A DNA stretch of 64,000 nucleotides from Topomyia yanbarensis (Eukaryota; Arthropoda; Insecta; Diptera; Culicidae): positions 206,458,397-206,522,396 of the forward strand of contig NC_080671.1 in NCBI RefSeq assembly GCF_030247195.1, given 5' to 3'. Of this stretch, positions 21,614 through 31,305 are shown piece after piece (the stretch's first letter is position 1; each line of letters opens with the position of its first letter). The notes beneath the pieces were generated by a model that saw only the letters and a list, made by a program, of their open reading frames with translations, did no database searches and had not been told where the DNA came from. The translations under genes and the position numbers were made by a program.

Positions 21614-22092
21614 ATGTACTCTAGACAAAAACTACAAAGCATTCTCAGAAGCGACAGAACTCTTTTGAGTGATATAGCATCAGTGAAGGGAAAAGCCCAA
21701 GTTCTTAGTTACGCTCTGACAAGTGCAGTAGCTCAATTAACCGAAGTTCGTGTAAATAATTCCTCCAGACCAAATAAATGGTTTGGACCTCGTTTGGCAT
21801 CGATAAAATCCCAAAGAGATAGTGCGTATAGATTATTTAAAGAAACAAAAAGCTCCGAGTGCTGGCAGGCTTATAAAATCCTCCACAACAACTATGTGCG
21901 TGAACTTCGTTTAGCGAAAAAGCTATCAGTTCAGAAAGAAATAAATGAATGTGCTGGCGACTCCAAAAGGCTCTGGAAATGTTTAAAAGCTCTTATCAAA
22001 CCTGGAGATGGGAAAAAATTCAAAGGTTATTTTTGATGGTTCGGACGAGGTGTATTCTGACGAAGTTACGGCAGAAAAACTTAAAAAGTTTT
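21614..22092 (+). pseudogene. LINE A ORF2, linker before the reverse transcriptase
   Basis: An open run of about 140 codons (21614-22036) has the basic, Trp-rich pattern of the region between endonuclease and reverse transcriptase in Jockey/CR1-type LINEs: KWFGPRLASIKSQRDSAYRL, CWQAYKILHNNYVRELR and RLWKCLKALI. The endonuclease is absent on the left. The frame slips near 22030, continues as DGSDEVYSDEVTAEKLKKF, and is then cut by the insertion at 22093. Clade assignment is tentative. Confidence 0.7.
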
Positions 22093-23350
22093 TGACATTA
22101 AAAATGTCTTACTCCACTATCTGGGGCTAGGTGTCATTCTAAAATCTAAACTATCTCCCATGTAACGAAACTATGTAAGGTTTGCACGCTTCTAACTCCG
22201 ACATTACTAGATGAATTTTAATGATTCATGCACCAACCGATTCAGAAACACCTAACTTAAATATTGGTAATAATTTAATATCTCCCCAATAAAAGTAGAC
22301 TTTTGGAAATTGATAAAATTAAAAAGTTCACGAAAAATGGGAAAATTACCATTCGTGAGGCAGATTTCTCAGACACAGCCGTCAAGAGAGGGCAGCTTAG
22401 TTGCTCAATGAAACACGAAAAGTCATAAATAGAAACAACGCATGTCCGTTTAAATCAGTTGTTGCTCTTATCCCATACGAGCAACATCGTCTCCGAGCGA
22501 TGCAATAAGCGCTATCGATTTTCGGTAACGTTGGAATTTGCACACACTCGCACCTAAGTGACTAAACCATATACGGTTAGTTTATAAATAGAGGTGACGC
22601 GTGCCCGTTTGAATTTAGTTTTAAAGTATACAACAAATAGAACGGTTGGGTATACTAATTTAAATTTTAAAATAAATCTGTTTTAAATTATGAAACAAAC
22701 CGCTGTACTGAAGATATAATTATGTCAGTCCTATTACCACCTATATAACAGAAAACGCTGCAGAATTGGTTTAATAATACAATGTTTACACTACAGAGTT
22801 ATAACACGTTTTAATAATTAGCAACAAGAAAAATGTCACCAAGATAGCATAAAAACCCGTTTTAACTGGTAGTGCGAACGTTGCATAACAATGTAATTTA
22901 TCAAATAATTTTATTTTTTCTACCACTAATCGATCAAGAAATACTTAAACTTGAGATTGTTTACTTAAGTTCATTAGTACATTATTGAAAATTTAAATGG
23001 AAAATGAAATGATTTCATATTTCATGGAGAATCTGTATATTTCCGTTGGCGGGCGTGGGCTTCCTCATCACAGCTCTCAATATGGAACTTTTCTTTTGAA
23101 TATATTTCCTGGACAGACTAGCCTATTTTTACTAGATGGATCAGCCAAATAATGCCAATCACCTAGTGAGATACTTGATTAATTAATAGATTACCGTTAA
23201 AAGACCTTCAATAAATTATGCTTTGATGGGGAGGGTATATAGCAAATTGTAACATATGAAAACAGGCGAGTGAACAAGAACGTGAGTCGATATGTGTGAT
23301 AGATAAAATTCATTTGCACGCTCTTGAAAAAAGCTACATTTTTAATGTCA
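22093..23350. mobile_element. Unclassified insertion in LINE A with duplicated TATA/Inr motif
   Basis: LINE A coding sequence is interrupted here. The insert begins TGACATTAAAAATGT and ends with the inverted copy ACATTTTTAATGTCA, so short TIRs are likely. The LINE frame resumes about 40 bp further on, so the exact right border is unsure. The interior is AT-rich with no long frame. Two similar blocks, TAAATAG...CCGTTTAAATCAGTT and TATAAATAGAGG...CCGTTTGAATTTAGTT, lie about 150 bp apart. Confidence 0.5.
22429..22625 (+). promoter_or_regulatory. Two tandem TATA plus initiator-like blocks
   Basis: Block 1 (about 22429-22465) reads ATAAATAGAAAC, then CGTTTAAATCAGTT. Block 2 (about 22585-22622) reads TATAAATAGAGG, then CGTTTGAATTTAGTT. 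The distance from TATA to the initiator-like (T)CAGTT/TTAGTT is about 30 bp in each, as in arthropod core promoters. No coding region follows in this window. Confidence 0.35.
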
Positions 23351-24385
23351 CCGTGGTCGTGTCCTGTACACAACCCTTTAATTTTTTTTTTATAAAAAGC
23401 GTCGAAGAGATTCACGAAGCCATTCCACCACCTACAGGACGACTAGTGGAGGTAACCGAAAATCCGTTTTGTGTTTTCAAGTCTATCAATATGCTTAAAC
23501 TTAAAGAAATTGTCTCGGGCGTTAAAAATTGTTCGGGAATGGACAATGTTACTAAGCGGGTGCTGGTGGATGCGTTTGACATAATTGCTGATAGACTGTT
23601 AACAGCTGTCTAGACAGTTGTTAATGAGTCACTCTGACAAGGTGTTTTCCGGGAGCGTGGAAGAAGACGGTCGGAATTCCAGTTCCAAAAGTTCCAAATG
23701 CATCACGAGCAGAGGATCACAGCCCGATAAATAAGCTACCCATCTACGAGAAAGTTTTAGAAACGGTCGTCAAAGAACAATTCATGGGCTATATAGATAG
23801 TGCTGGTATACTGTTGTGTGAATAACCAGGATTTCGGAAAAATCATTCGTGTGAAACATCGCTTAATCTATTATTGTTGAAATGGAAGCAGGCCGTTGAG
23901 AATGGAAAAGTTGTCTTGGCAGTTTTTATTGACTTCAAACGAGCATTTGAAACAATTGATCGCCGTAAACTGATTTGCGTTTTGGAGAAATATGGTGTAA
24001 AAGGAAATGCTCTTGAGTGATTTCGCAGTTACTTAGAAAGACGTACCCAAGTTACAAGGTACAACCGCGCTACATCATCGGAAGCCGAAATTAACCTTGG
24101 TGTACCACAGTGTAGTGTACTAGGACCACTTTTGTTTATCTCATACATTAACGACATGAGAAACATCTTGGAAAATGCGGAAATAAATTTGTTTGCCGAT
24201 GACACAGTTTTGTTTATCATCGGTAATAATTTACTGATGAGTGCATCAGGCTAATGAACCTTGAGCTGATGAAGTTTAGTGATTGGTTGAAGTGGAAAAA
24301 ACCTAAACTGAACATTTTCGAAACCAAATATATGATTTTAACTACGCGACAGATGAATGAAAGAACTGCACCAGTTGAAATAGAT
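23351..24385 (+). pseudogene. LINE A ORF2, reverse transcriptase remnant
   Basis: The frame resumes as SVEEIHEAIPPPTG and runs through the RT fingers (CSGMDNVTKRV), VPKVPNA...EDHSPINKLPIYEKV, FRKNHSCETSLN, AVFIDFKRAFETIDR, GVPQCSVLGPLLFISYINDM (Cys in place of the usual Gly of PQG) and the catalytic block LFADDTVLF near 24190-24215. Stops occur at 23611-23613, near 23822, 24018 and 24252, among others, so it is dead. It ends at about 24385, where the poly-T of LINE B begins. Confidence 0.75.
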
Positions 24386-24412
24386 GGAGAGATAGTTTTT
24401 TTTATTCATTTC
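24386..24412 (-). mobile_element. LINE B 3' tail, cut off by BEL
   Basis: A short T-run followed by ATTCATTTC is, on the minus strand, the A-rich 3' end of LINE B. The rest of LINE B continues at 36426 after the BEL insertion; ATTTC is the duplicated target. Confidence 0.7.
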
Positions 24413-24827
24413 TGTTCTGATCGAAATTGAAGAAATATTCTTGAAGCAGACGTTTTACGCACAGCTCAAAACTGTAATTTATTTTTTAATTAGATTTAGT
24501 TCAGTTAATATATATAATTTACCTCCAATATATTCCCCAAGTATCCTTCACCTAAATGTACCACATCATCAAATGTTTATAATTAAACAGTTAATTACTA
24601 CTCACGACTCGTTAATCCAATATAATAATCCGAAATGATTAAATTAGTTTTAATTAAACTTTTTCCTACGGCACATGTAGATCAATCCACCTCGTTTTAA
24701 TTTTATTTTGTTTTCCCTCTTCTTCACTGACACTTAGTATACCGTGTTGCCATTCATGTGTACCATCAGTTTTTCCCGTAGGTTCACTTTCCGCCAGGGG
24801 CCATCGATATGCCCAGTGGTGCTAACA
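24413..24827 (-). repeat. BEL 3' LTR
   Basis: 415 bp. On the minus strand it starts TGTTAGCACCACTG and ends CGATCAGAACA. Compared with the 5' LTR it lacks a ~50-bp block near 24520 (the CTACATTTAATA...CGATCCGAACAATA stretch) and has an extra ~15 bp (ACGTTTTACGCACAG) near 24450. The remainder is nearly identical. Confidence 0.9.
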
Positions 24828-25586
24828 ATTCCCCCGACCGTAACTCTGGTCCACGGCCATAGCCTTCACCAGATTTACCTTTAATCTCCATTACAGCCAG
24901 CTTGGCAACAGGTCGTCTAAAGATGCCCCTAGAAGTTCTGACCATCGCTTGGCGAACTCTTCCATCTTGGCCACGGATGATACGCTCCACAATACCTCGA
25001 ACCCAGGTCCGTCTGTTGTCGCCGTCAACGATGAACACAAGCTCCCCTTCGTTAATGAGTTCCTTATCCTCGAACCACTTAGTACGATGATTAATCAGCG
25101 GAACATACTCCTTTAGCCACCTCTGCCATAGCATATCACCTAGCCTTTGCGATCTCTTGTAATCATCCCTTATCGCTTCCGCCGAATCTGTCAGGATGTT
25201 AGCTTCTTCACGCTCGTTCGATGGAAAGCCTCGCAGGAAGTGGTTTGGCGTCAAAGATTCGTTCTCGGCCGATTCCTGGGGAAGATACGACAACGGCCGG
25301 GAGTTCACCATGTACTCCGCTTCCGCCAGTACCGTCAGCAAGATCTCGCCGTTTAATTTCCGTCCATCGTGAATTGCTTTGAGAGCATTCTTTGCAGATC
25401 TAACCATGCGCTCCCAACTGCCACCCATGTGGGGTGCCGCTGGTGGATTAAAATTCCAGCGTGTTCTAGCATCCGTAAAGGTGTTTGCACATTCCACGTC
25501 GATACGCTTAGCTTCCATTTTGAGCTCTTTATTAGCAGCTTGAAAATTAGTGCCATTGTCCGAAAACACTTCCAGTGGCGCACCTC
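24784..25586 (-). pseudogene. BEL integrase, C-terminal part
   Basis: From the R1 target site the frame reads SDNGTNF (second catalytic Asp), then GGSWERMVRSAKNAL (catalytic Glu 49 residues later, a BEL-like spacing). NSRPLSYLPQES and TPNHFLRG follow, then a C-terminal WVRGIVERIIRGQDGRVRQA domain typical of BEL integrases. The stop at 24784 lies about 44 bp inside the 3' LTR, so the last residues (LGISMAPGGK) are LTR-encoded. This half is intact, but it is separated from the N-terminal half by 5.2 kb of LINE. Confidence 0.85.
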
Positions 25587-25844
25587 TTTTTTTTTTTTTT
25601 TTTTTTTACAATGGAGAAGACCTTTATGTCCTAGCCCAGTACACGTGCTAACGGTAGGGTCCAATCTACCACACGGGGTGCACTGGGGGCGTGTCGGACT
25701 CGAATGGTGACCAGCCATTAATACCGACTAAACTCCATTGGGCTCCGCCATCATTCCTCCCAGGAACTACCTCTCGGTATTACTTCTGGGGGGATGGCTG
25801 TACTAAATGTACTCATTCACTCTCACTCACGCGATCATACATCC

Positions 25845-26280
25845 TGTATGAGGCTTACTTGGGTGCTCTCTCAATCACACTTTGATTCACTCTCAAACAC
25901 TCCCACATGAGGCTGACTTTTGTGCTCACCTTTTACGTTCCATGCGAGGCTGACTTGTGTGCTCACCTTACTCATTCCTTGCTAGGCTTACTTTTGTGCT
26001 CGCCCTACCCATACATGTGAGGCTGACTTGGGTGCTCACCCTATCACCTGATTCACTCTCAATCGTGCCACTCTATTGTACCTTTGTCACTCCCTCTGGC
26101 ATCCCATGTGGGACATTTTTCTTAGGCCCCACTTCTGACATACCATGCGAGGCTGACTTTTGTGCTCACCTTTTTCATTCCTTGCTAGGCTGACTTTTGT
26201 GCTAGCCTCTACCAACCTGTGAGGCTGACTTTTATGCTCACCCTTAACATGCAGTGTGAGACTGACTTGGATGCTCACCC
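25845..26280 (-). repeat. R1 LINE 3' UTR with nine degenerate 22-nt repeats
   Basis: The 920-bp 3' UTR holds the + strand word GAGGCTGACTTTTGTGCTCACC in nine degenerate copies, near 25849, 25910, 25948, 25982, 26019, 26148, 26185, 26220 and 26256. Spacing is irregular, about 35-130 bp. The rest is pyrimidine-rich on +. No frame is present. Confidence 0.8.
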
Positions 26281-26526
26281 TTTCACTCCTCTGCCACGCC
26301 ATGAGGCATCGATAGCTTAGTTCCAACATACTACGCTACGACCCTCCCGTCTTGGCATGAGGCAGTCCACTTATACGCCTATACACTCACTCTTCTGTCT
26401 TGCTTCGGGGTGGCTGGGTTTACCCCTTACGCGGTTGCCATTCGCTGCGCCAACCTACCTCGGCATGAACAGACCATTCACTCTCTTATTTTGCGCTTGG
26501 CCTTTTTCACTCCAACTAACCAATCA

Positions 26527-29500
26527 CTAGTTAGCCGTGCCCGCCGTCTGTTGCTCGGTTCGCCAGATTACCTGTAGCCTACTGGCAATCTGGATGGTAG
26601 CAGCCGAGACTGCGTTCCACTTCTCCACCGTTTGACACATCCGCTGAATAAGGGTATCCGGGGTTGTGTCCCAGCCACAGACGTCAAGCATTGCTCTTCT
26701 TTCGACGTCGAACCGATGACATACGAACAGTATGTGTTCGGCAGTTTCGTCTACACCTGGGCAGTCCGGGCAGACTGGGACCTCCGCGTGTCCGAACCTG
26801 TGGAGGTACTGACGGAAACAGCCATGGCCTGACAGGAATTGTGTCAGGTGGAAGTGAACTTCCCCATGGGGTCTTCCCACCCAGCTCGATATGCTAGGTA
26901 TCAGCCGGTGGGTCCACCTACCTTTCGAGGAGTTGTCCCACTCACGCTGCCATCTGGCGACCGAGGTCACCCTGGTGCGCTCGCGGGCTCCCCTATTTCC
27001 ACGTAGCTCAAAGCACTCCTCATCTTCCCGAATGACCAGCCCGACTGGCATCATGCTCGCTATCACGCAGGATGCATCGTGTGATACCGTGCGGTAGGCA
27101 GATATCACTCTGAGGCACATCACGCGGTAGGTGCTCTCCAGTTTCTGTAGGTAACTGGTTACCCTCAGTGCTCTTGACCATGACGGGCCGCCGTACCTGA
27201 GGATAGATACGGCAACGCCTGCCAGTAACCTACGTCTACTGGCGCACACCTTTGAGCTGTTGGACATCATTCTCGATAGTGCCGCAACAGCAGTCGACGC
27301 TCTCTTGCACGTATAGTCGACATGGCTGCCGAAGGTCAGCTTGTCGTCTATAATGACTCCGAGAGACTTCAGACTTCGCTGTGAAGTGATCGCGACTTCT
27401 CCCACATGGATAACTGCATGTTGTGCCGACTTGCGGTTGTTGACGATAACTACCTCCGTCTTATGATGAGCGAGCTCCAGGCCTCTCGCGCTCATCCATT
27501 CCTCCACCGTGCTAATCACGTGTTCTGCGGTTAGTTCTACCTCAGGAATTGACTCCCCGTAGACCTCCAAGGTTACGTCGTCGGCAAAGCCGACGATCTT
27601 GACCCCAGGAGGGAACTTCAGTCTCAGAACCCCGTCATACATGAGGTTCCATAGCACCGGGCCTAGGATCGAGCCCTGCGGGACTCCGGCGGTAATCGGA
27701 ACCCTTTTCTGACCGGCATCGGTCTCGTATAGCAGTACGCGGTTTTGGAAGTAACTTTCCAGGATCCGGTACAGACCCACCGGTAGGCTAAGCCGGTGTA
27801 ACGAGAGCGCGATGGCATCCCAGCTTGCCCTGTTGAATGCGTTCTTCACGTCAAGTGTCACTAACGCACAGTATCGAATACCTCGCCTTTTTCGTTGGAT
27901 CGCTATCTCGGCAGTATTTATCACTGAGTTGAGAGCGTCCACTGTGGACTTACCCTTCCGAAAGCCAAACTGGTTGCTTGACAGACCGTCCGTACCTTCC
28001 GCGTACGGGGTGAGCCTGTTGAGGATGATCCTCTCAAGCAGTTTGCCAGTCGTGTCTATCAGACAGATTGGTCTGTACGCCGATGGGTCGCCTGGCGGCT
28101 TCCCGGGCTTCGGCAACAGCACCAGTTTCTGCCTTTTCCATCTATCGGGGAAACGGCACTCGTCAAGGCATCTCTGCATAGCTAGCCTGAACATGTTCGG
28201 GTTCGCTATGATCGCTGCCTTGAGAGCGTTGTTCGGAACTCCATCCGGCCCTGGAGCTTTGTTCATTGCTAGGGATTTAGCCACTGCGAGTAGTTCTTCG
28301 TTCGTCACTGGAGCCACCATTTCGACCGTGCCCGCACTGTCTCGTAGTGCAGGTGGCCAGGGGCTTGTGGCTCGAGACGGGAAGAGTACTTCGATAATCG
28401 TTGCCAACCGGTCCGGAGACCGTTCTGGGGGTGAGGAGCCCCCTTTGGTCTTGGCCATCACAATCCGGTAGGCGTCACCCCACGGATTCGCGTTGGCACT
28501 CTCACACAGGTTGTCGAAACACGCTCTCTTGCTGCTTTTAATAGCCTTGTTAAGGGCTAATTTCGCAGCTCGAAACACTTCACGGCGGTTCTCTCTTGCA
28601 TCCTCGGTGCGAGCTCTTTGCATCCTACGTCTAGCTCTGAGGCAGGCTGACCGTAGAGCTGCAATCTCGGCACTCCACCAGTATACCGGGCATCTGCCGT
28701 TTCTTGGCAGTGTTTTTCTCGGCATAGTGGCGTCGCACGCGCGTGGTAGAACAGCTACCAGCGCATCCGCGCTTAGACTGTCGGTGTTGGCCTCCAGTCC
28801 CAGGGCCGCGGTGAAAGCTTCGCTGTCGAAGTGATTGGACTTCCACCCGCGTACCTGACAGGGATCTCCCGCCCTCGGATGCTGCACACCATAGTTGATC
28901 TTAAAGCGGATTGCTAAATGATCACTATGGGTGTAGCCTTCGTCTACCCTCCATTCCATGCCTGGAGCCAGACTCGGGCTGGCAAAGGTCAAATCAATCC
29001 ACGCCTCCACTCCGTTTCTACGGAATGTACTAGCGGAGCCATCATTAGCTAGCACAGTATTGAGTTTCGCAAACGCTTCCATTAGCGCTTGACCCCTGCT
29101 ATTTGTACAGCAGCTGCCCCACTCCACTGCCCAAGCGTTGAAGTCTCCCGCTATTACTACCGGTTTCCGGCCCACGAGGTCCGACGAGAGCCTGTCGATC
29201 ATCTGGTAGAACTGTTCTATTGGCCACCTTGGTGGGGCGTAGCAGCTGCAATAGAACACACCATTGATCTTGACAATCGCCACACCCTCGGCGGAGGGGT
29301 GTATTACCTCTTGAACCGGGAACCTTCCCGTTGTACAGATTGCCACCATTCCAGACCCGTCCGACACCCAATTGCCGTTGCCGGCAGGGATGCTGTACGG
29401 GTCTGATAAGAGGGCGACATCTGTCCTCGACTCCGAGACCGACTGCCACAGCAGCTGTTGGGCTGCTGCACAATGGTTAAGATTTAGCTGTGTGACTCTC

Positions 29501-29535
29501 ACGGCTTCTTCTTTTTTAACTCGCCGAAGGGACAC
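26527..29535 (-). CDS. R1-clade LINE ORF2: APE endonuclease and reverse transcriptase
   Basis: 1002 codons without interruption. The protein nicks target DNA and copies element RNA onto the nick. The N-terminal APE-type endonuclease shows QLNLNHC, CSCYAPPRW, VVIAGDFNAW and YTHSDH (D205 of the SDH motif). The reverse transcriptase shows FGFRKGKSTVDAL, LDVKNAFNRASW, GVPQGSILGPVLWN and the catalytic FADD at 650-653. A C-terminal zinc motif, CPDC...HILFVC, ends the protein. The CSCYAPPRW and LLSDPY signatures point to the R1 clade. No ATG opens the frame; it begins with a GTG inside the end of ORF1 and overlaps it by 37 nt in the -1 frame. All key residues are present, so it could be active. Confidence 0.93.
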   Translation of the reverse strand: MSLRRVKKEEAVRVTQLNLNHCAAAQQLLWQSVSESRTDVALLSDPYSIPAGNGNWVSDGSGMVAICTTGRFPVQEVIHPSAEGVAIVKINGVFYCSCYAPPRWPIEQFYQMIDRLSSDLVGRKPVVIAGDFNAWAVEWGSCCTNSRGQALMEAFAKLNTVLANDGSASTFRRNGVEAWIDLTFASPSLAPGMEWRVDEGYTHSDHLAIRFKINYGVQHPRAGDPCQVRGWKSNHFDSEAFTAALGLEANTDSLSADALVAVLPRACDATMPRKTLPRNGRCPVYWWSAEIAALRSACLRARRRMQRARTEDARENRREVFRAAKLALNKAIKSSKRACFDNLCESANANPWGDAYRIVMAKTKGGSSPPERSPDRLATIIEVLFPSRATSPWPPALRDSAGTVEMVAPVTNEELLAVAKSLAMNKAPGPDGVPNNALKAAIIANPNMFRLAMQRCLDECRFPDRWKRQKLVLLPKPGKPPGDPSAYRPICLIDTTGKLLERIILNRLTPYAEGTDGLSSNQFGFRKGKSTVDALNSVINTAEIAIQRKRRGIRYCALVTLDVKNAFNRASWDAIALSLHRLSLPVGLYRILESYFQNRVLLYETDAGQKRVPITAGVPQGSILGPVLWNLMYDGVLRLKFPPGVKIVGFADDVTLEVYGESIPEVELTAEHVISTVEEWMSARGLELAHHKTEVVIVNNRKSAQHAVIHVGEVAITSQRSLKSLGVIIDDKLTFGSHVDYTCKRASTAVAALSRMMSNSSKVCASRRRLLAGVAVSILRYGGPSWSRALRVTSYLQKLESTYRVMCLRVISAYRTVSHDASCVIASMMPVGLVIREDEECFELRGNRGARERTRVTSVARWQREWDNSSKGRWTHRLIPSISSWVGRPHGEVHFHLTQFLSGHGCFRQYLHRFGHAEVPVCPDCPGVDETAEHILFVCHRFDVERRAMLDVCGWDTTPDTLIQRMCQTVEKWNAVSAATIQIASRLQVIWRTEQQTAGTAN

Positions 29536-30752
29536 GAAGGTCCGCCCATAGCATGTTTATGGGCTTGCTTCTTAGAGGTGCAGATAAGGCACTTATATGC
29601 CTTAGTGCACCCCCGCTCTTTATGCCCCTCCTCGCCGCATCGACGACATAGCTTGCTCCTGTCTATGCCTTTGCATTCGTAAGCTTTATGGCCGGATTCT
29701 AGGCACCGATAGCACCTGTCCACTGAAGGCGGCTGGGGTATACTAATAGGGCATACCGACCAGCCGATCTTCAGCTTCCCTTTCTCGGTTACCTTTTTGG
29801 CATCCGCATTCAGTAGCCTGAGGTAGGCTACTTGGGTGCCAGAGGGTCCGTCCCTCAATCGCACAGAGGCCCGCTCGATTGTGACGCCGCATTGCTCCTT
29901 GACGGCTGCGACGACGTCTTCTGCGGTCGTGAACTCGTCCAAGTGCTTGCACTGGAGAGTTGCTTCCGCACCTAGCGACCTAATTTGGGCGCCCTCACCC
30001 AGGACCTCTTGGGCCAAGGCCTTATATACTGCACTTGATTGTGCGCCTCGCTTCAGCACCAGGAGCATCTCTCCCGTATTGGTGCGTCTTACGCTACGCA
30101 CATCCTGCCCAAGGGCCGAGAGACTTTCGGCCGCCTTCATCGATTTAAGGACATCGGCGTATTTGTCCTTGTCGGTTTTTAACCACAAGGCTTCGCCTCT
30201 GTCCTTGGCCTTCCTCGCAGGCCGCGGTACCTCCGGTTTCGGTGCCGGCTTTTTCTTGGTAACCAGCGTCCAGGGGTTTGAGCCCCCCTGCCCCGGTCGT
30301 GCCGGGTTGCTGGTACCATCGCTCTCCACAGCGAGGTCACTCTCGCCCTCGCTTACCTCACCCAGGCGGCGTTTGACCTTGACGGTTGCACGCCGAGTGG
30401 TGTCGGTTTTGGCACCCTCTCCTGGCGACTTCCTAGGGCGCTTCGCATTCGATGCCGTCTTGCGATTGCCCTTTCCTTTTCCCTTCGAGGGGTACTCGGT
30501 CGCCGCTCCGATCGACGTGGCTGCTCCGTAGAAGGTAAAGGCCACTGTCTGTGAACCTCTATTGACCTTCTCTCTTTCCTCCCTATTGGAGGCCACTGTC
30601 TGGGTTTCTCTGTCGGGCCTCTCCCGACATTCCACCCTCTCAACATATGCCTGCTGTTCCTGTCTTGCGACACGAACAGCTTTCCGGAGCTCCAGAAGGC
30701 TCAACTTCAACTCCTTGGCTATGTTCTGCTTTGCGCTAGCGAAGTGGCGCAC
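29499..30752 (-). CDS. R1-clade LINE ORF1 (gag-like), N-terminally truncated
   Basis: 417 codons, open from the target-site junction with no ATG of its own at the start, so the true N terminus is lost. It shows a basic, Glu-rich N-terminal region (about residues 1-120), a linker, and a central RNA-binding-like fold (about 200-330, VRLRDGPSGTQVAYLRLLNA). Three zinc knuckles end the protein: CYRCLESGHKAYEC (347-360), CRRCGEEGHKERGC and CLICTSKKQAH. ORF1 proteins coat LINE RNA. ORF2 follows with a 37-nt overlap. The tail GELKKKKP ends at a TGA. Confidence 0.88.
   Translation of the reverse strand: MRHFASAKQNIAKELKLSLLELRKAVRVARQEQQAYVERVECRERPDRETQTVASNREEREKVNRGSQTVAFTFYGAATSIGAATEYPSKGKGKGNRKTASNAKRPRKSPGEGAKTDTTRRATVKVKRRLGEVSEGESDLAVESDGTSNPARPGQGGSNPWTLVTKKKPAPKPEVPRPARKAKDRGEALWLKTDKDKYADVLKSMKAAESLSALGQDVRSVRRTNTGEMLLVLKRGAQSSAVYKALAQEVLGEGAQIRSLGAEATLQCKHLDEFTTAEDVVAAVKEQCGVTIERASVRLRDGPSGTQVAYLRLLNADAKKVTEKGKLKIGWSVCPISIPQPPSVDRCYRCLESGHKAYECKGIDRSKLCRRCGEEGHKERGCTKAYKCLICTSKKQAHKHAMGGPSCPFGELKKKKP
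29511..29517 (-). promoter_or_regulatory. Possible -1 slippery heptamer between R1 ORF1 and ORF2
   Basis: On the minus strand the ORF1 codons TTA AAA AAG contain A AAA AAG, 10 nt before the ORF1 stop. ORF2 is in the -1 frame and lacks an ATG nearby. A slip here would give an ORF1-ORF2 fusion. R1-clade relatives are also known to use stop-restart coupling, so this is an alternative reading. Confidence 0.45.
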
Positions 30753-31158
30753 CTCTGCGACAGATGAATCGTCGTATTGCCATCATACATGCTTGGCTGG
30801 TGAGGCTTTGAGCGACTTCCAAGTGTATAGCCCTCGTCACCAGGCAAGTAAACAAAACCACCCAACGTTTTTCCGATCTACGTCCTACTGTAACGACAAG
30901 CGGTCCAAAGTAGTCCAGACCAACATGGCTGAACGGTCTCCGGTGTGGCGTTAGACGCTGCTCGGGTAAAGGTGCCATTCTAGGGATAGAAGAGTGACAC
31001 TTACGAGTTTTGCACCAATAGCACTCCTTCTCTGCATGCCACACGGCAGCCCTTAGCTTCGGAATGAAAAACCGCTGACGAACTTCATTCACAACAGTCT
31101 CTCGGTTCGCATGACCAAATTTCAGATGGTAATGTTGTAGCAATTTTGTAGTAATATT
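30743..31158 (-). pseudogene. BEL integrase, N-terminal part
   Basis: The minus-strand frame shows the HHCC zinc module (HYHLKFGHANRE...CYWCKTRKC) and the first catalytic Asp in GLDYFGPL, then FTCLVTRAIHLEV and FICRRGAPL. It is cut by the R1 LINE immediately before SDNGTNF. Upstream it is joined to the RNase H region across the MITE at 31159-31305. Confidence 0.85.
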
Positions 31159-31305
31159 CAGCCTTATTCGTCATTACGACGTATCGCTTTTTCGAACGAA
31201 TGTGGTTCGCATTCTCAATAACGACAACAAAATCAAACGGGAGCCTTGTTCGATCGAACCACATTCGTTCGAAAATGTGATCCGTCGTAATGCAGAATAA
31301 GGCTG
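31159..31305. mobile_element. 147-bp foldback MITE in BEL pol
   Basis: The element is almost entirely an inverted repeat, CAGCCTTATTC...GAATAAGGCTG, with inner arms TTCGAACGAATGTGGTTCG and CGAACCACATTCGTTCGAA. ATT on each side (31156-31158 and 31306-31308) may be the target copy. No coding. Confidence 0.8.

Larger units (their letters stand above)
25587..30742 (-). mobile_element. R1-clade LINE, 5'-truncated, with intact ORFs
   Basis: The 3' end is a 21-nt poly-A (T-run at 25587-25607). AGTGGCGCACCTC flanks it at 25574-25586 and 30743-30755, a clean target duplication inside the BEL integrase codons for RGAPL. ORF1 runs without its own start straight out of the target copy, so the 5' end is truncated. 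ORF1 and ORF2 are otherwise uninterrupted. It is the youngest insertion of its nest. Confidence 0.92.

Noticed and set aside
27812..28471. Long + strand open frame (219 codons) opposite the R1 ORF2
   Set aside because: It is the complementary shadow of a conserved reverse-transcriptase gene on the minus strand.
29836..30531. Long + strand open frame (231 codons) opposite the R1 ORF1
   Set aside because: Shadow of ORF1, caused by its GC-rich codon use.
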